Shown piece after piece: positions 21,698 through 35,076 of a stretch of DNA of 64,000 nucleotides. This stretch comes from Pomacea canaliculata. Its lineage: Eukaryota > Mollusca > Gastropoda > Architaenioglossa > Ampullariidae. The notes beneath the pieces are model-generated. The model was not told the origin of the DNA. It saw nothing but the letters and a program-made list of their open reading frames with translations, and ran no database searches. The stretch lies in contig NC_037600.1 in the NCBI RefSeq assembly GCF_003073045.1, forward strand, positions 15,826,352 through 15,890,351. Reading direction: 5' to 3'. How positions within the stretch are numbered: position 1 is the first letter of the stretch; every line of letters starts with the position of its first letter. The position numbers were made by a program, and so were the translations under genes.

Positions 21698-24514
21698 GTA
21701 AGTTAGTGATTACCATTATTTGTATCGATGTTTACATGGATACCTAGTGCTCTTTATGTAAAAGTCACCTTTACTTAATAAACGTTTACTATTTTAGAAA
21801 TGTTCACTGAAAGGTGTGTCGCATTATTTCTATTTGTTCCGTGTAAAGGTTCTCACGCAAGCAGTAGATTAAGAAACGTTGTTAAAATTAATGTATACTC
21901 GATACTGTGAATGAAATCACTGTGTTCAGTCACGTGAGATGCTCCAATACAATGTTCCCCTGGCGGTCGACGTCACAAGAGGAGCTGCGCGCTCACCGCG
22001 AGGCTGCAGCACGTGACTGGCAGACGTTCCTCCTCCACAGAGCAGCAGAACTCAAACCAGGTGAGTAGGTGGAAGGTAGGTGTCTGAAATCCTTCGGAAG
22101 ATTATGTGCAAAGAGGGAGTGAAGAAAAGAAAGAAGCTGAGTTGTGGTAGGTCTCGTGATGTCTCGTGTCCAATGGCGTCTTGTGTCTGACGTCTTGTGT
22201 GCGTCAGTTGTCCCACGTCACTTGAAGCAGAAAATGACGTCATATGTAAGAGAAAAGCAGTTGCTCTAAAAATGGCCAACTAAGCGGGGAAAGCAACCGT
22301 CTTCGTCGCCATCTTTTTTATAACTCCTTCAGTGACAGTCCTCTGAACTTGTGCCTCTTCGATTCGATTCATCTATAAATCTCTTCATGCGTACGCAAGA
22401 TCAGTGTACGTTCGTCTATTATAATGATGCTTTTGTGATAAGGATGGAAATGACGAGGAGGAGAGGGATGGATTGATGAAGATCGTTGATGATGATGAGG
22501 GGTGGATGGATGGATGATGGTGGATGATGATGACGTATGCGCCACTGTATGAAGCAATGGTGAATATGACTCAAAATGTTCTGATGACACAATGACAGGA
22601 AGTGTAACGTTCAGTATGCGTGTGATAAACTGTGTAGACGTTAATAGCAGTAACTGTGTCCATAACATTGTGTCCACAACATTGTGACTAACGACAGGAC
22701 AATAATGTTAAAATATGTGAGTAGGATGGCGATTATGAAACATGCGTTACATCATCAACATAATCAAATAAACTCAACAATAATTCGAAGAAGCTATACA
22801 TTTTATATTGTGTTCTCCAGGTGGACTTCTTTTCGATGCTCAGTCTGCTAAACTACTGGGGAGCAACCCTCCACAGACTCGAACTTTGACCTACCCTCTC
22901 GCTGAAAACTTCAATAGAGTGGGAGAAGAAAGCACCCAAGATATTTGGACTTCTTTTGATTTGAGCTGGAAGGAATTATACGTAGAAGGATTAATTACAA
23001 AAGTGAATCAAACATAGAATGTTAAAATTATTCTTGTTTGTACATTTGTGCCATGTAACAGTAACTGAAAGTTTAGATACTGCATCGAATACAATTAAAT
23101 TACCTTGTACCAATCTATTTCTGTTATTAGTCTGGTCATCAGACGTATCTGAAACTGGCTTCGCTAAGCGATGCTCCAAACCGAATCAGTGTATATTTCC
23201 AAGAAACATTAAGACAAAAAATTGCAGGTTTTCAGTTGTGGATGGAGTTTTCTATTTGTCCAGATCAGTTCAGACTAAGAGCCCTCCTGAAGTAACTGTG
23301 TCCCCAAACACTCGATGTTAGAGTACAACCTAAATAGGTCCAAAGTCATTTATAAGGAGACACCTTTATACATATGTACCCTATAATGATTGTATTGTAC
23401 TGAAAGATTATCCCGGGAAAAGCTAGGGAAAAGTGAGAATAATGAAAACAAGAAACCTTTGACAACGGCAGACACGATGTTGAGTAAAGTACGACTTCAG
23501 TCAAAGTAATCTTCACTAATCTTACGAATTCTAATAATCTCTTAGAAATATTTAGGATAAAAAGAAACTGAATGATGTCTTGTTATGGAAGAGGCTTCGT
23601 TTAAACAATACTGAGAAGTATTATCAATTTCTCGATGTATGGTTGTATAAAGAATCAGAAACATTAAGAACTGTGAAGGAAGAGATCAAGATTGACATTG
23701 ACTCTTTCAATTTATTTTTAGGAGGAGTTCCAGTTGTGCACTCTTCGGCTGACACTCCGGACTTTACAGGAAGTAAAAGCTCCTTTCGAGAATGCCGCCA
23801 TGTCTCCAGTAAGACAGGCTGGTCTCAACTTGATAAAGGACCCACAAGAGTTTCACATTCATTGCCCTATCAAAACACTGTGGCGACAAAAGCTACAGAC
23901 TGGTCAGTGTAAACTAAATTTCATGTTATCTCATTTTTACCTGACAAACATACTTCTCTGAAAAGATTACTACGTGAAAATTGTGAATTAAAATAGTAAA
24001 ATACAAAATATACAGTAAGAAATTAAACTGTATACAGTTTTTCACGAGTTCGTAAAACAGAAATATATGTATGTTTATTAAAGACCAACTTGAACGGTTG
24101 TGTTTTGTTTTGTTTTGTTTGTTTTTCTTTAGATATTAATAAGGACTGAAACTAAGGTCAAATCGTCTTTTGACGAGAACAAACATTTATGTGTTGTATT
24201 GTCTGTGAATGTTTACTCATCTGTTGAGACCCTAGACTACAGCTACTTCCCAACCCTGGTTAAGTGGTGCTTGTATTTTTGCAGATGGCGTTGACGACAG
24301 AATGATGTTTGCTCAACTTCTCTCGAAGGCATTTTGTCTTGTGTTGGATGCGACTTTGAGAAACACTTTGAGAAGCACACGACCTGCTGAGGAACACTTG
24401 CCCATAATCCAACGCCTCCAGCAGAAGTTCATTCAAAAAGTTGCTGCAATGAACCCAGAGACTTTCAGAAGTGAACCAGTTGTCAGGATCCTTGCTGCGC
24501 AGAAGTCAAAATGA
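19750..24514 (+). CDS. SABATH-like methyltransferase, copy 4 (intact)
   Basis: Exons: A 19750-20020 (UTR part from 19652), B 20774-20872, C 21062-21160, D 21303-21441, E 21930-22060, F 22821-23002, G 23722-23902, H 24285-24514; 443 residues. Exon A is 12 nt shorter than in its paralogues because of in-frame deletions in the Ser/Leu-rich leader. SAM motif I reads GDYGTCDGLVSL, with Leu where the others have Ser or Thr. All other family motifs are intact and all intron phases match copy 3. Markers SHVRCSN in exon E and SEPVVRIL in exon H are shared with copy 7. Intron A-B contains an extra segment of about 0.55 kb also present in copies 5-7. Poly(A) signal at 24616. The upstream ATG at 19714 is in frame but not conserved. 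Confidence 0.87.
21603..21698. repeat. (TC)n microsatellite in intron D-E, copy 4
   Basis: Nearly pure CT dinucleotide tract, the longest of the six homologous tracts in the array. Confidence 0.92.
22190..22400 (+). promoter_or_regulatory. Conserved CRE block in intron E-F, copy 4 (degraded)
   Basis: TGACGTCA at 22235-22242 is kept, but the TATA element has become TATGTAAG and the downstream donor is changed to GCAAGATCAGT, so this copy of the putative intronic promoter looks disabled. Confidence 0.35.
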
Positions 24515-24821
24515 CTGGTAAATGTAAAAATACATTCTTATACTTTGCTCACTTGCTAAAGCCACATTTTATCACTATTTCTAGAAAAAATATTTAATGA
24601 TCACGGTCGGCCATAAATAAAATTGAGCAAATTTTTAGATATAGTAACAGAAATTTATATGTTCTTGGAAACTTTAGTGCTACAGTACATTAAACTAAAT
24701 GCTGATATCATAGTCTTTAAAAGGAATTAAACGTATTTCCATTCATGAGGCCCCCGTAACTTGAAAATCATTTTCACTTTCACTGCTATTTTGACGATGT
24801 CTTTTTTGCTATACACGGAGA

Positions 24822-24925
24822 ATTGGCTATTCTGGGTTCATATCTCGTGTCAGGCACACTGTTCCTTCTGCGTGTGATAATCGTTTACAGGGCCGGCTGC
24901 TTGGCCGTGATGTAGCTGCTGTCTC
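24822..24925 (+). mobile_element. Degraded tRNA-type SINE (3' of copy 4)
   Basis: GGGTTCATATCTCGTGTCAG (B-box-like) followed by GGCACACTGTTCC and GTTTACAGGGCCGGCTGC. This matches the body of the complete SINE at 48681-48985 and has the same degraded neighbour at 49911-50015. No intact A-box or tail is visible. Confidence 0.5.
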
Positions 24926-27674
24926 CATGTTGTCTACACGATCTCTGATGGAAGCAGCTGTGGCCCGACCCACGAAGTCCTGTGCAGATTTCTGAAATGA
25001 ATTTCAACATAATGTCGTGTACAGTCACATATGAAAATGAAAGAAACTTTCCAGAAAATACCCTTCCGACTGTTGTGTGCAGACATCATGATTTTTGTGC
25101 AGATTGAACAAATATGCAACATGTTGGCAATAATTTGTTAGTTATATAATGGTGCATTGTTTAGAAATTGTAGACATATTAGACATATTGGCTTTGAGAA
25201 GAGTTTAAAATTGTTTTTAATAGCCGATAACTCAAAAACACAACAAGATGTTGATTGACCCAATAGTTTTGAGTCGACTATATTTTTGCATGCAAAATAA
25301 ATCGGCTGGTTTTCAGAAACCAAGAGGTCTGTGTTTACTTTCCGTGTCAAAGTCCATGCGTGAGACAACAATGTCTGCAAATTAAGATATTCTTCACACC
25401 TAAACATCATAGGTTCTATATTCAGGGTGTATATGCCCCGTATAGTGCTTATAAGTTTGTCGATTTGGGGGTGGGTAAAATAAGGCCTTAAAAGTAATTT
25501 AGTGAAAATCTCCTTATAAATAAGGAAGGTGCTTATTAGTCCTTATGTTTTGTGTAAAGTGTGTTCACATTAATCGTCTCCTCATAGTCCTGTCACAGTG
25601 TAGGGGACATAACTACTGCTGTCTTCAAAGGCCAGACTTTTGCTGTCCCTCATCAAAAAATGAGTCTGACTCGGGAGGGGAGAGGTGAGGATACTTGACA
25701 AGCAGGCCTGACGAAAAGGAGGAGGGTGCAGCCAAGGAGGTCTGGCGTACCCCGGCCTGCAGGGAGGGAAGTGGGGTTGACAGGTGAAGGGATGTATTGG
25801 TTAAGGGGGATAGGAAAGTGACCGAAAAACAAAATCTGTAATAAAAGAAATAAAATGAGTGACAGATGACCTGTAGTTTTGTCTACACAGTACAAAAAAC
25901 ATTTTTGCATGGTCCTTAGAAAAGATTTCCAGGTCCTTATTTTCAGTGTGGTCAGACCTTTTTAGTAATATAACGGTGCGTTGTTTAAAAATTGTAGACT
26001 TAGTGGCTTTGAGAAAAGTTTTTAAATGATCAGGAAGGTTTCCGCAGGACAGACACAAAAAAATACATCGTAGTTAGGATTTTACTATTATTATTTACGT
26101 TATTTTGTTTTGTTTAGTAAACAGTGGCAGACTCTTACAGGCAAATCATTTTGTTTATTTGTGTGAAAGAACACGTAATTGTCTGACACCGCAAGTGTGT
26201 TCGAAAGGGAGTGAGCGAGAGACACTACACAGTGTCTTGACACAAACTCAACCGTCGTGATCTCTTTTATTGCTGAGTGAGTCAAGAGTGCATGTCGCCA
26301 CACCCTCTTACACAATTTTTCCACGCCAAGGACCTTTTCAACACTCTCACTAGTCGACCTTTCTTCCGGTCTATTAAGCAACAACACGACATTCACCTTT
26401 GCAGGTGACGTGTTCTCTTAACTCCCTTAATCCCCCCCCCCCCCTTGCACTATTAGCGATTTTAGTAAGTGGATCAGCGACACCACCCAGTCCGCTCCTT
26501 GTAACGATGTAAACAAAAATATCATTTCTGACGAAATGTGATTTACCCTCAGACAGAAGACACATTCCCCGGAGCAGCTTATCTAACGGCACGAACCTTA
26601 CTCCTCCAATGCCACCGTTAAAGACAGTACCCAGCATATAAAACATCCACAAAAAGTGATACCCGTGAAATCCCTTTGACGTCTGTCCGATTTCACTTTA
26701 GCTCTTTTAATTAGTTAATTAAATTGATTGATTGTTGCAGCGTTCCTAAGTTTTACTGACTCCAGGGGACTGGGTATGTGGGGGACAGGGTATAACTCCT
26801 GCTACACACGTCAACATAACCCTGGAGGGGAACAATATGATGATAATCACACAATCTCTCTCGTTCCACTACACAGCTCACGAGTCCCCATCGCTGCTCT
26901 TCCCCGAACAGCGGACTTAAGAATCTCTCATTTAACGTACAACAAAAAAGATTTCTATAACAGATAAACATGTAAATACATACAATAAAATGACTCCTCT
27001 TAAGCAGTGGTTCTCAAAGTGTTGTCCGCGGACTGCTTGCTGGCCACACTCATGTCAGGTGATCCACGTCTGACAGTCATATGTCAGCAAAGTGATGTTT
27101 AAATCGCCAGATACACTAATTAGTCCAGTCTTGTTTTTACACGAGTTAAAACATTTTATCAATGCCCAACTGCTCGTTCGCATAAAAAATAGCAAGTAGC
27201 TCTCAAGCAACATTTACCCTATTGAAACTCTGAAAAAATATAATACTGGCGAAGTGAATCATTTTATTTAGTGCTTCAGTTGTGAGGGGTGAATCATTTC
27301 TTTTATTGGTTTTTTAAAATTGCAAGTGGTGTATCATTTCATTTAGTCTTTTTTAACTATCGTATGATGTTTTATTGTTTTTTTGTTGTAAACATAAGTA
27401 AACTAAAAATCTTGTCTTCATACTACAGGCCTCTTCACCCGACCTTCACGCTTCACTCCCCCCAAACACACCCGCGCACCTGTCGCTAGTCGACCCACTC
27501 TCGCTCTCCTCCGGTCACGGGGCCGGTACTTATCCCCCATCGCCAGCCTCTACCCTCCCTGTGTGCGTGTGTGTGCGTGTGTGTGTGCGTGCCATCTTCC
27601 ATCCTACTCATATGCGATGTCCCATACTATCATAGATATAACGTAATAAAATATTTTTGAAATGTTATGGTAGG

Positions 27675-27840
27675 CCTACCTAGAAGATGCGGATCCGTCC
27701 TGACTGTAGCGAGTAGACCCCGGGTAGACTGACCTTTTGGGGTAAATGTGTCTCATAACTACGAGGCGGGGGGGAATATATGCCATGGTGCATTTGCACT
27801 GAACGAAGCACTCAGGTATTTTTAACACCATCTGTCATCA
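27675..27840 (+). repeat. Array-specific upstream block, copy 5
   Basis: Same block as at 1072-1228 (TGCGGATCCGTCCTGACTG...CATAACTACGAGGCG...), located about 0.8 kb before exon 1 of copy 5. Confidence 0.6.
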
Positions 27841-27981
27841 GAAAGCTCCTCTCTTTCTTTCCTTTTTCATATTTTATACTCTATTTACTTTCTTTTGATT
27901 CCCTTTAAGAAGCCATTTGGATATAATGTGAAAACAGAAAGAAGTTGGCAGATGGTAAGCGATTTTTGAGAATGTAGGTGT

Positions 27982-28052
27982 AAGCTTCTTATGGCGGCCA
28001 TGGCGATTTTAGTGTAACGGCGACACACAAAAGATTCGTCTAGTATAAACTT
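27982..28052 (+). promoter_or_regulatory. Candidate promoter of SABATH copy 5
   Basis: AAGCTTCTTATGGCGGCCATGG, GTGTAACGGCG and TAGTATAAACT with TATAAA at 28044-28049, the same order as upstream of copy 1. It lies about 0.5 kb before the exon 1 donor. Confidence 0.35.
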
Positions 28053-28369
28053 TTTTGTTTTGGGAGGGGGGGGGGCTGAGTTTTGTGATTCGTTCTGAAA
28101 TTGTCTTTTCCTGTGTAAACGTCGGTTCACTTTGAACATTACAGTCTGATGCAGCATTTTATAGGGTGATGGACAAGAGAAGGAAATTGAGAAGCTACTA
28201 AAAACACTTTCAATTTTTAAACAACTGGTAAACAAGAAGACATGGAAATTATCAATTATCAAATTCATTGCAGAAACCATACACCCCGTGTCGACAGACA
28301 CCATTGCCGCCACCTTGACACGTTGTGAGCACATGTAGCATCTTCGAACCCCAACTGTTTGCAGGCAGA

Positions 28370-28541
28370 AGCGAGACGAAGACTGCGCTCGGAAAATACC
28401 GGACAGGCCCGAAGCTCGTTCCTTCTGTAAAGTTTTCTCGCACGAGGCAGTCAGGGTCTTCACACCCAGAGGACACATCCCTGCTTCAGACTGCGAAAGA
28501 CAGTGCATGCGACAAGTACAATATTCCCTACCTGATCTACG
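28370..28541 (+). other. Putative non-coding exon 1 of SABATH copy 5
   Basis: Contains CACACCCAGAGGACACATCC, AAAGACAGTGCATGC and CCTGATCTACG before donor TACG|GTGAGT. It would join acceptor TTGCAG|ACGGCAGACGAG at 29240. The 5' limit is approximate. Confidence 0.6.
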
Positions 28542-29333
28542 GTGAGTGGTCTATTAAAACAGTTCTTCAAGTTCTCTTTTCGGAGAAGAATAGATGCTTC
28601 GTTAACGACCGATCAGTCAGTCAATCAAATTTTATATCAGGTTGTCAATATTGATGAGTTCCGGTATCGTCTTTAGTTTGCAGCAGCATATACATATTTT
28701 TGTTTTCACCAGCCATGTGATTGGCTTTATTTGTGTCCCCATGTACCTTGTCACCTTTGTTATCATATCGCTCGTCAAGGAGCCGCTCAATGTGAACAAA
28801 GGTCAGCTCGTGGCTTTCCATGGGCAGTGAGATGAGTGGGTTTTTTTTGGTCAAATCATTTTCTTTTGTAATCCTTTTCCATTAACTTATAAATCACGTG
28901 TCCCAAGATACACGGCAGGACGGCCTGCGGGAGTAGAGCAAAGAATACCAGCTGCACAGGGACAAACACCTGTAATTAGCAGCTGAGATCAACCTCTTTT
29001 TTACGCGTCTCACAGAACTACCCCTTCCTACCTTGTAAACCCCTCTCCCACAATTACTCACGTGCTTATTCCTACACTGCGCTAACAAAAAACATGCTTG
29101 TAAGTATGTATACTTGTAAGTAGCATCAAAAATAGTAATAGGGACGAATCAACAGCTTGTTTACTTGTAGAGAGCAATACGTAGTAGCATAATATCATTC
29201 GCAAGTTTTTACTTGAGCAGCTTTTGCTTTCTGTTGCAGACGGCAGACGAGTTTCACAAGCTCCTTGAACATTCCCTTTGGAGTGGTTCAGTGCAGTGTG
29301 TGGCTCTCTTCACACCTTAAAGGAGCTGGTAAT

Positions 29334-32300
29334 ATGCTGAAGACTGTGCTCCCCCGTCTTGTGACCACAACTGCGGCTTGTCGCCCGCCATGTCTACATC
29401 TGACGTCACTGTCATCTCTACCGTCAAGGAAGAGGGCGTCAGATGGCGCTGCTACGTCAACGATACGAAGAGAGATGTCTGGAGATCTAGCAGGTGCCGA
29501 GACACCTTCCTTTCAATACTTCTGGCAGCCTGGTTCTGGCTTCTATGGCGAACATCTCGGAAGACTTGCACAACCTTCGGTTGACATTTGTGAAGAAATT
29601 GTTTTATCTCATATCGGTACGTGAGTGATACGGTTCTAATTCAATTTTTTACCATCGGTATCCTGATTTTTGAAAAGGGACTGTGGAACATGTCACCAAT
29701 TTATACACATTGTTTCTTACTATAACAGCAGGATAGTTCCTTGTGTGTGTGTAGGGCACAAGCATTGTTCAAGTAAGATAAAAGAACATCTTTGATTGAA
29801 AATACCCAAGCAGCACAGAAAGATTGGGGACACATGTGACCTATGTCATGAACTTGGTGTGTCACATGTAGAATTTATTCATAATGCACTGGCCGAAGCT
29901 GAATGCTTTTGATGTAGGCATGAAAGTTTCGGATCACTTGTAACTCGTTTTATTTTTACTTTTGCCTTTCAGTATAGACCATCGGACTGCAGATAGTATC
30001 AAATTTTTTCTTCTGCATTGTTATTTGTATTGTATTGAATTTATTAAGTACTGAGCAGTAACTCAACGGAACATAATAGCCTGCTGCTGATTTTTCTATC
30101 TTCTAGACGCCGTGCCGGTGCCTTCACCAAAAGGCGTGTTCACCATTGGTGACTACGGAACATGCGATGGGACAGTGTCTCTACGACTGATACACAATGT
30201 CATCGGTAAGTAAAGAAGCAGCGCAGAGGGGAATGAGAGCAGTAATTGTCATCATTAATCAATGGTATTATATTTATGACATAATGTTTTTTTGTAATTT
30301 CTATATTTCTAAACAAACAGAAGTAGAATAGTAATTAAGCAGGACTGGTGACGAAGAACTGACAGATAAATACTTGTCTTTGTAGTATTATTAAATAAAT
30401 AGATTAATACGCGATTATTTATTGCTTCAGACCACTTGCGAAACAAACATCTACCCGATCTGAAGATCCAGGTGTTGTACGAAGATCACGCATCCAACGA
30501 CTACAACAGCCTCTTCAAAACTATTTACGGTAATTGTATTTATAGGGGGAGCACTGAGTCTCTCGTCACTTCTCTATTATCTAATATACTCAACTATTTG
30601 TACAATTTAACAGACGATATTTTGTCTCTCTGGAAGGTCAAACCTCGTACATGACCAAGTTCACCAACGTGTTCCCCCTGGTATGTGGCACTAATTTCTA
30701 CAAGCAGTGTGTACCTGACAACACCTGTGACATCATCATGTCCTCATTCGCCACGATGTATTTGAGTAACGAGAGGTGGGTCATACAGAGCAGCACTTCA
30801 TTAAAAAAAAAAAAGTAAAAAAAGCCCAAATCACCTGATGTCTATTGCCCTAGTTGCTGGCACGGCATTAAAAACAAATAAACTGATGTCTAAAATATAT
30901 AACCATGTTTGATCAAATACGATATTTTATTTCCTCTCTCTCTCTCTCTCTCCTCTCTTTCTTTCTTTCTTTCCCTCTCTCTCTCTTTCTCTCAGTAAGT
31001 TAGTTATTACCATTATTTTGTATCAATGTTTACATGCATACCTAGTGCTCTTTATGTAAAAGTCACCTTTACTTAATAAACGTTTACTATTTTAGAAATG
31101 TTCACTGAAAGGTGTGTCGCATTATTTCTATTTGTTCCGTGTAAAGATTCTCACACAAGCAGTAGATTAACAACCGTCGTTAAAATTAATGTATACTTGA
31201 TAATGTGAATGAAATCACTGTTTAGTTACGTGAGATGCTCCAATACAATGTTCCCCTGGCGGTCGACGTCGGAAGCGGAGCTGCGCGCTCATCACGAGGC
31301 TGCAGCACGTGACTGGCAGACGTTCCTCCTCCACAGAGCAGCAGAACTCAAACCAGGTGAGTAGGTGGAAGTTAGTTGTCTGTAATCATTCGGAAGATTA
31401 TGTGCAAAGAGGGAGTGAAGAAAAGAAAGAAGATGATTATATAGTGAGTCGTGTTAGTACTCGTATTGTCTCGTGTACAATGGTGTCTTGTGTCTGACGT
31501 CTTGTGTCTGACGTCTTGTGTGCGTCATATGTCCCACGTCACTTGAAGCAAAAAAATGACGTCATATATAAGAGAAAAGCAGTTGCTCTCAAAATGGCCA
31601 ACTAAGCGGGAAAACAACCGTGTTCGTCCGCCATTTTCTTCATAACGCTCTCAGTGACAGTCCTCTTAACTTGTGCCTCTTCGATTCGATTCATCTATAA
31701 ATCTTTTCATCCTCATCCCCGTCGTCATCTACAAGGCTCGTCGAGCGTTGTGTGTGTGTGTAATACGTCATGCGTACGCAAGGTAAGTGTACGTTCGTCT
31801 ATTACAATGATGATATTGTGATAAGGACGAGAATGATGAGAATCTCAACCTTCTGTACAGGGTGAAGAGAACTAAGCACATCTTGAACTTCCACTGAGAA
31901 GTCATGAGCCTCGAACCGAGCAAAGAAAGCATTAAGAGCATTAGGCAGGGCCTTACTCTCAACGCCTGAGATCGAGATTTTGGCTTTCGACCCCTTACTC
32001 CGATCGTCAATATTGGCCATGTTGTTGAGTCCCTGCCAAGCTACTCGGATGTTACCTGTAACAAACTGAGACTCTATTTTTGACTTGTGTTTCACCTTGA
32101 CCCAACGGATAGCATCATGGACCTCTCTATTTACCAATCTTCTGTCGTGGGCAGAACCCGTGAAGAACACATGTTTCTTTTTGTTACGCACTGCTTTTAG
32201 GCACTTGGTCATCCAAGGTTTGTTGTTAGGATAAAACATGAACTGCTTTGATGGAATGGTGCAAACTACACAGAAGGAGATATATGAAGGGATGGTGTTT

Positions 32301-34592
32301 ACTAAGTCGTCCAGATTAGGACATGCTTCTAAAAGTCATCCCAGTCAGTACATTCATCACAGCCTTGACATAGAAACTAGGACTAGGAGGATGAAAAAAA
32401 TGGAGTTCGGATATTTCGTTGAAATCTGCAATGACAACTTATTTATTTAATATATACCCAGAAATTTTAAGTATTGGACCTTCATTACCATTTGACGGAG
32501 ATCCAAACTACTTGTATCTTTACTCCTGTGTGTTAAATTTCTGTATTTCTGTATTTCTGCCTGCCCTTGTGAGCGAAGACAAATTTCTGTCCTGGGTATC
32601 CTCGACAGACAATAAAGTAGGTTCTGATTTTGATTTGATTTTGATTTTATTTGAATGAGGATGGATGGATAATGAGGATTGGTGATGATGAAGGGTGGAT
32701 GGATGTATGATGGTGGATGATGATGACGGATGTGCCACTGTATGGTGAATATGACTCAAAATGTTCTGATGACACAATGACAGGAAGGGTGGCGTTCAGA
32801 ATGGGCGTGATAAAATGTGTAGACGTTAATAGCCGTAACTCTGTCCATTACATTGTGTCCATAACATTGTGACTAAAGACAGGACAATAATGTTAAAATA
32901 GGTGAGTAAGATGGCGATTATGAAATATGCGTTACATCGTCAACATAATCAAATAAACTCAACAATAATTCGAAGAAGCTATATATTTTATATTTTGTTT
33001 TCCAGGTGGACTTCTTTTCGATGCTCAGGGTGCTAGACTCGTGGGGAGCAACCCTCCACAGACTCGCACTTTGACCTACCCTCTCGCTGAAAACTTCACT
33101 GAAGCGGGAGAAGAAACCGCCCAAGATATTTGGACTTCTTTTGATTTGAGCTGGAAGGAATTATACGTAGAAGGATTAATTACAAAAGTGAATGAAACAT
33201 AGAACATTAAAATTATTCTTACTTTTACATTTGTGCCATGGAACACTAACTGAAAGTTTAGATACTGCATTGCACACAATTAGATAACCTTGAACCAATC
33301 TTTTTATGTTATTAGTCTGGTCATCAGTCGTGTCTGAAACTGGCTTTGCTACGCGATGTTCCAAACTAAATCCATACATGTTTCCAAGAAACATTAAGAC
33401 AACAAAATTGCAGGTTTTCAGTTCTCGACGGAGTTTTTTATTTGTCCAGATCAGTTCAGACTAAGAGCCCTCCTGAAGTAACTGTGTCCCCAAACACTCG
33501 ATGTTAGAATAGAACCTAAATAGGTCCAAAGTCATTTATCAGGAGACACCTTTATACATATGTACCATATAATGATTGTATTGAATTGAAAGATTATCAT
33601 GGGAAAAGCAAGGGAAAAGTGAGAATAATGAAAACAAGAAACCTTGACAACGGCAGACACGATGTTGAGTAAAGTACGACTTCAATCGAAGTAATCTTCA
33701 CTAATCTTACGAATTCTAATAATCTCTTAGAAATATTTAGGATAAAAATAAACTGTATGATGTGTGATTCCATAAAGAATCATAAATATTTAAAATTGTG
33801 AAGGAAAAGATCAAGATTGACATTCCCCTTTACGATTTATTTTTTAGGAGGAGTTCCAGTCGTGCACTCTTCGGCTGACATTCCGGACTTTACAGGAAGT
33901 AAAGGCTCCTTTTGAGAATGCATCCATGTCTCCAGTCCCACAGGCTGGTCTCAACTTGTTAGAGGACCCACAAGAGTTTCTCACTTATTGTCCTTTCAAA
34001 GCACTGTGGCGACAAAAGCTTCAGACTGGTCAGTGTAAACAAAATTTCATGCTGTCTCATTTTTTTACCTTACAAACATACTTCTTTGGAAAGATTACTA
34101 CATGAAAATTGTGAATTAAAATAGTAAAATACAAAATGTACAGTAAGAAATTTAACTGTTTACAGTTTTTCACGAGCTCGTAAAAAAGAAATATATGTAT
34201 TGAACGGTTTGCGGTTTTTTTTTTTAATTTTTTTTTTTTTTTTAAGATATTAAAAAGTTCTGAAACTAAGGTCAAATCTTCTTTTGACGAGAACAAACAT
34301 TTATGTGTTGTATTGTCTGTGAATGTTTACTTATTTGTTAAGTGGTGCATGTATTTTTGCAGATGGCGTTGACGACAGAATGATGTTTGCTCAAGTTCTC
34401 GCAAAGGCATTTTATCTTGTGTTGGATGCGACTTTGAGGAACACTTTGAGAAACACACGACCTGCTGAGGATCACTTGCCCATAATCCAACGCCTCCAGC
34501 AGACGTTCATTCAAAAAGTTGCTGCATTGAACCCAGAGACTTTCAGAAGTGAAATTGTTGTGAGAATCCTTGCTGCACAGAAGTCAAAATGA
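29334..34592 (+). CDS. SABATH-like methyltransferase, copy 5 (intact, LINE in intron E-F)
   Basis: Exons: A 29334-29616 (UTR part from 29240), B 30107-30205, C 30431-30529, D 30637-30775, E 31226-31356, F 33006-33187, G 33848-34028, H 34363-34592; 447 residues, all phases preserved. Distinguishing residues: RNKHLPDLK in exon C (Leu for the usual Gly), AELRAHHEAAARD in exon E, FDAQGARLVGSN in exon F, CPFKALWRQ in exon G and SEIVVRIL in exon H, the last shared with copy 2. Intron E-F is enlarged to 1.65 kb by a LINE fragment (31841-32653). Exon A has no upstream ATG because a TAA interrupts the UTR frame, supporting MLKTV as the start. Poly(A) signal at 34758. Confidence 0.87.
30933..30994. repeat. 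(TC)n/(TTTC)n microsatellite in intron D-E, copy 5
   Basis: CT dinucleotides with an internal TTTC run, at the homologous place to the tracts in copies 2-4. Confidence 0.88.
31500..31782 (+). promoter_or_regulatory. Conserved CRE + TATA block in intron E-F, copy 5
   Basis: TGACGTCA at 31557-31564 followed by TATATAAGAG at 31565-31574; donor-like CGCAAG|GTAAGT at 31782. It has the same geometry as in copies 3, 6 and 7. Confidence 0.4.
31841..32653. mobile_element. 5'-inverted LINE fragment (jockey/CR1/Rex1-like) in copy 5
   Basis: The left part (31841 to about 32390) codes on the minus strand for the stretch between endonuclease and reverse transcriptase of a LINE ORF2 (NNKPWMTKCLKAVRNKKK, WQGLNNMA, LNAFFARFE), with a frameshift near 32240. 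The right part (about 32390-32653) is in plus orientation and ends like a LINE 3' UTR: GACAATAAAGT followed by imperfect TGATTT repeats. Opposite orientation of the two pieces is the signature of twin priming during insertion. Paralogous introns in copies 4, 6 and 7 show the empty site within a GATGAG-rich tract, so any target-site duplication is short and ambiguous (ATGAG). The exact clade is uncertain. Confidence 0.75.
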
Positions 34593-34971
34593 CTGACTGC
34601 CAAATGTAAAATACATTCTTATACTTTACTTATACTAGCATAATGGATGGACAAAGATGGACACGAGAATTCGGTTGTAATGCCGAGTTCCAAGTTTGTC
34701 ACTGAAATACTTTCATTTCTTTCGTTCTCTAGATATATTCGCGAAAAAATAACTTTCAATAAAATACACTTAAAACTACCTTCTAACTGTTGTGTCCAGA
34801 CATTATCAGTTTTATTCAGACGGACAAGTGTAATTGCAACATGTTGGCAACAATTTTGTTAGTATTATAACAGTGCATTGTTTAGAAATTATAGACTTAG
34901 TGACTTTGAGAAAAGTTTTTAAATTACAAAGGTTTCCACAGGACAGATACAGAAAAATCGTAGTTAGGACT

Positions 34972-35076
<105 letters not shown>

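Larger units (their letters stand above)
24515..28250. other. Spacer between copies 4 and 5
   Basis: The first 1.45 kb (24515-25965) duplicates the 3' flank of copy 7 (49578-52095). From about 25966 the sequence follows the usual spacer pattern, including CAGTGGCAGACTC, a C-run at 26431-26444, and a stretch at 26740-27660 nearly identical to 35680-36560. Short open frames here are low-complexity or shared non-coding sequence. I see no separate gene. Confidence 0.6.

Noticed and set aside
22369-22677. His/Ser/Pro-rich minus-strand open frames (also at 32520, 40954, 47176)
   Set aside because: They are translations of GATGGATG/GATGATG microsatellite-like intron sequence.
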